A stretch of 64,000 nt of DNA from Sapria himalayana. Taxonomy: Eukaryota; Streptophyta; Magnoliopsida; Malpighiales; Rafflesiaceae. Shown here piece by piece: positions 62,139 through 64,000 of the stretch. A model generated the notes under the pieces. It saw only the letters and a list, made by a program, of their open reading frames with translations. It ran no database searches and had not been told where the DNA came from. The position numbers and the translations under genes were made by a program. Each line of letters starts with the position of its first letter. Positions within the stretch are counted from its first letter, which is position 1. The DNA lies in contig JAREIK010002047.1 of the NCBI GenBank assembly GCA_029783825.1, forward strand, positions 47,609 through 111,608. The letters run 5' to 3'.

Positions 62139-63189
62139 GTATTGATAGATAGATTGATAGACAAATTATTAAAAAGTTTGATAGATAGATTGATACACCA
62201 ATTGATTGACATATTGATCCATAGATAGATAGATTGATAGATAGATCGATAGACCATTTGATAGATCGATAAACCATTTGATAGATCAATTCATAGATAC
62301 ATTGATAGACAGATTAAATGACAAATAAATTGATAGACATATAAATACAATAATAGATTGATAAAAAGATAGATAGATAGATAGACAGATAGTTAAATAG
62401 ATAGAAAAATAGAAAGGTAGATAGATATATTGATAGATATATATATATATATACAAATAGACAAATAGATAGATAAAAAGATAGACAGAAAGATATACAA
62501 ATAAATAGATAGATAAATATATACATAAATAAATAAACACATAGATTTATAGATAGATAGACCGATATATATATAGATAGAAAGATTATTAGAAAGATAG
62601 AAATAGAGATAGATAGATTGATAGAAGGCATATAGATAGAAAGAATGATAAACAGAAAGATAGATAGTTAGATAGATAGATAGTAAGATAGATTGTTATA
62701 AAGATATATAGACATATAAATAGATATATAGAAAGATTGATAAACATATACATAGATATATAGATAGATGATTTAGATAGACAGATAGACAAATAGATAG
62801 ATAGAAAGATTTATAGAGAGACGGATAGATAGATAGAAAGATAGATATATAAAGAGTTTGAAATATAGATATATAAATTGATAGACAAATAAGATCAACA
62901 GATAGATAGAAAGATAGACAAATAGATAGACATATAAATAGACAAAAGGATATACATATAGATAGATAGACTTATAGATACAAAGTCGATCATGCATGTA
63001 GACAATCAAGCATATAGAAAGATAAAAAGATACATAGATATATATACAGACAAATAGATAGAAAATAGATAGATAGATTGCTAGATAAATAGATAGATAT
63101 ATTAATTGATTGATAGACCGACAGATAGATAGATAGATAGAGATAGACAAATAGATAGATGATATAGATAGACAAATAGATAGATGGAC

Positions 63190-63226
<37 letters not shown>

Positions 63227-64000
63227 TATATATATATTGATTGATTGATTGATTAATTGAAATATAGATAGATTTATAGATAGATAGATAGATATATAAA
63301 CATTTAGATAGAAACATTGATAGTTAGAAAGACTGTGAGATAGATTGATAGAGAGATAAAAAGATATACGGATAGACATTAACAAATAGACACATAAACT
63401 GTTATATAGTTAAATAGATAGATAAAGAGATAGATATACATATAGATAGATAAATAGAAAAATATATATTTATAGTCAAATATATATATAGATAGATATA
63501 TATATATATATATATAGAAAGATTAATAATTTGACAATTTGACAGAAAGACAGATAGATAGAAAGATTGATAGACATATAGATAGAGAGATAGATAGACA
63601 AATTTATAGATAGATAGATATATAGATTGATTGACTAATAGGCAGATAGACATAAAGATAGAATGACATATAGATTGATAGACAGATTAAAAGATATACA
63701 CAAAGACAAATAGACTGATAGATAGATAGACAGATTAATAGGTAGACAGATACACAGATAGAAAGATAAAATATAGATAAATTGATAAATATATATATAG
63801 ATAAATAGTTATATAGATAGATAGATAATTAGTTCGATAGATAGATATAAATATGTATAGATATTTACATAGTTAGATTGATATAATGATAGATTAAATT
63901 AAAAATACAAAGATATATACATAGAATGATAGAATGATAGACAAATAGATAGTTAAACATATAGACTGATAGAAAGATAGACAAATATAAAATAGATAGA
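57852..64000 (+). repeat. diverged GATA array, segment 3, continues past window
   Basis: 6.15 kb of GATA/GATT/GACA/GAAA units with (TA)n patches (59264-59282, 62107-62134, 63225-63236, 63500-63516). No gene or other insertion was seen. All long minus-strand frames here are repeat artefacts. Confidence 0.97.

Overview
The window is plant nuclear DNA. It is AT-rich, with one recognisable host gene split by GT-AG introns, and it carries the usual plant transposon families: MULE, hAT, Tourist/Harbinger, CACTA, Ty1/copia, Ty3/gypsy and a LINE with an RNase H domain. I cannot name the species.

Host gene (161-24136, + strand). Six exons join into one unbroken 546-nt reading frame (181 codons plus stop) for an N-acetyltransferase 9-like (NAT9) GNAT protein. 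Intron 2 (5.3 kb) holds a decayed Mutator-like element with long inverted ends. Intron 3 (17.5 kb) holds a copia-LTR-like piece, a nest of hAT elements, a degenerate copia polyprotein and a Tourist MITE. Exon 4 is bracketed by complementary GA and CT tracts. Exons, phases and splice sites all agree, so the gene looks coding-competent despite the load in its introns.

Retrotransposon belt (about 25.4-33.5 kb). This is a decayed, Athila-like Ty3/gypsy element on the + strand. Its 5' LTR-like region carries a 523-bp tandem duplication. Scattered gag-like and polyprotein C-terminal remnants follow, and the 3' LTR is cut off where a GATA array begins.

GATA super-array (33.5-64 kb). A diverged GATA/GATT/GACA tetranucleotide array runs to the window end. 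It is split by two insertions: a 5'-truncated LINE (37441-40289) with a 17-bp target-site duplication and an open zf-RVT/RNase H frame, and a 15.7-kb block of CACTA (En/Spm) sequence (about 42109-57851). The CACTA block contains two element ends in each arm, subterminal CGCTAAAT/CTAGCTAA repeats, minus-strand remnants of a TNP2-type transposase and a Transposase_24-type second gene, a triplicated 1.15-kb unit with GCY/ACY triplet tracts, and a 9-bp minisatellite sorted into variant blocks.

The long tyrosine/leucine/serine/isoleucine reading frames of the GATA arrays and the alanine/valine frames of the triplet tracts are repeat artefacts, not genes. Only the NAT9 gene and the LINE frame look intact. 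I found no tRNA, rRNA or CRISPR array. All coordinates of decayed elements are approximate unless a target-site duplication is quoted.
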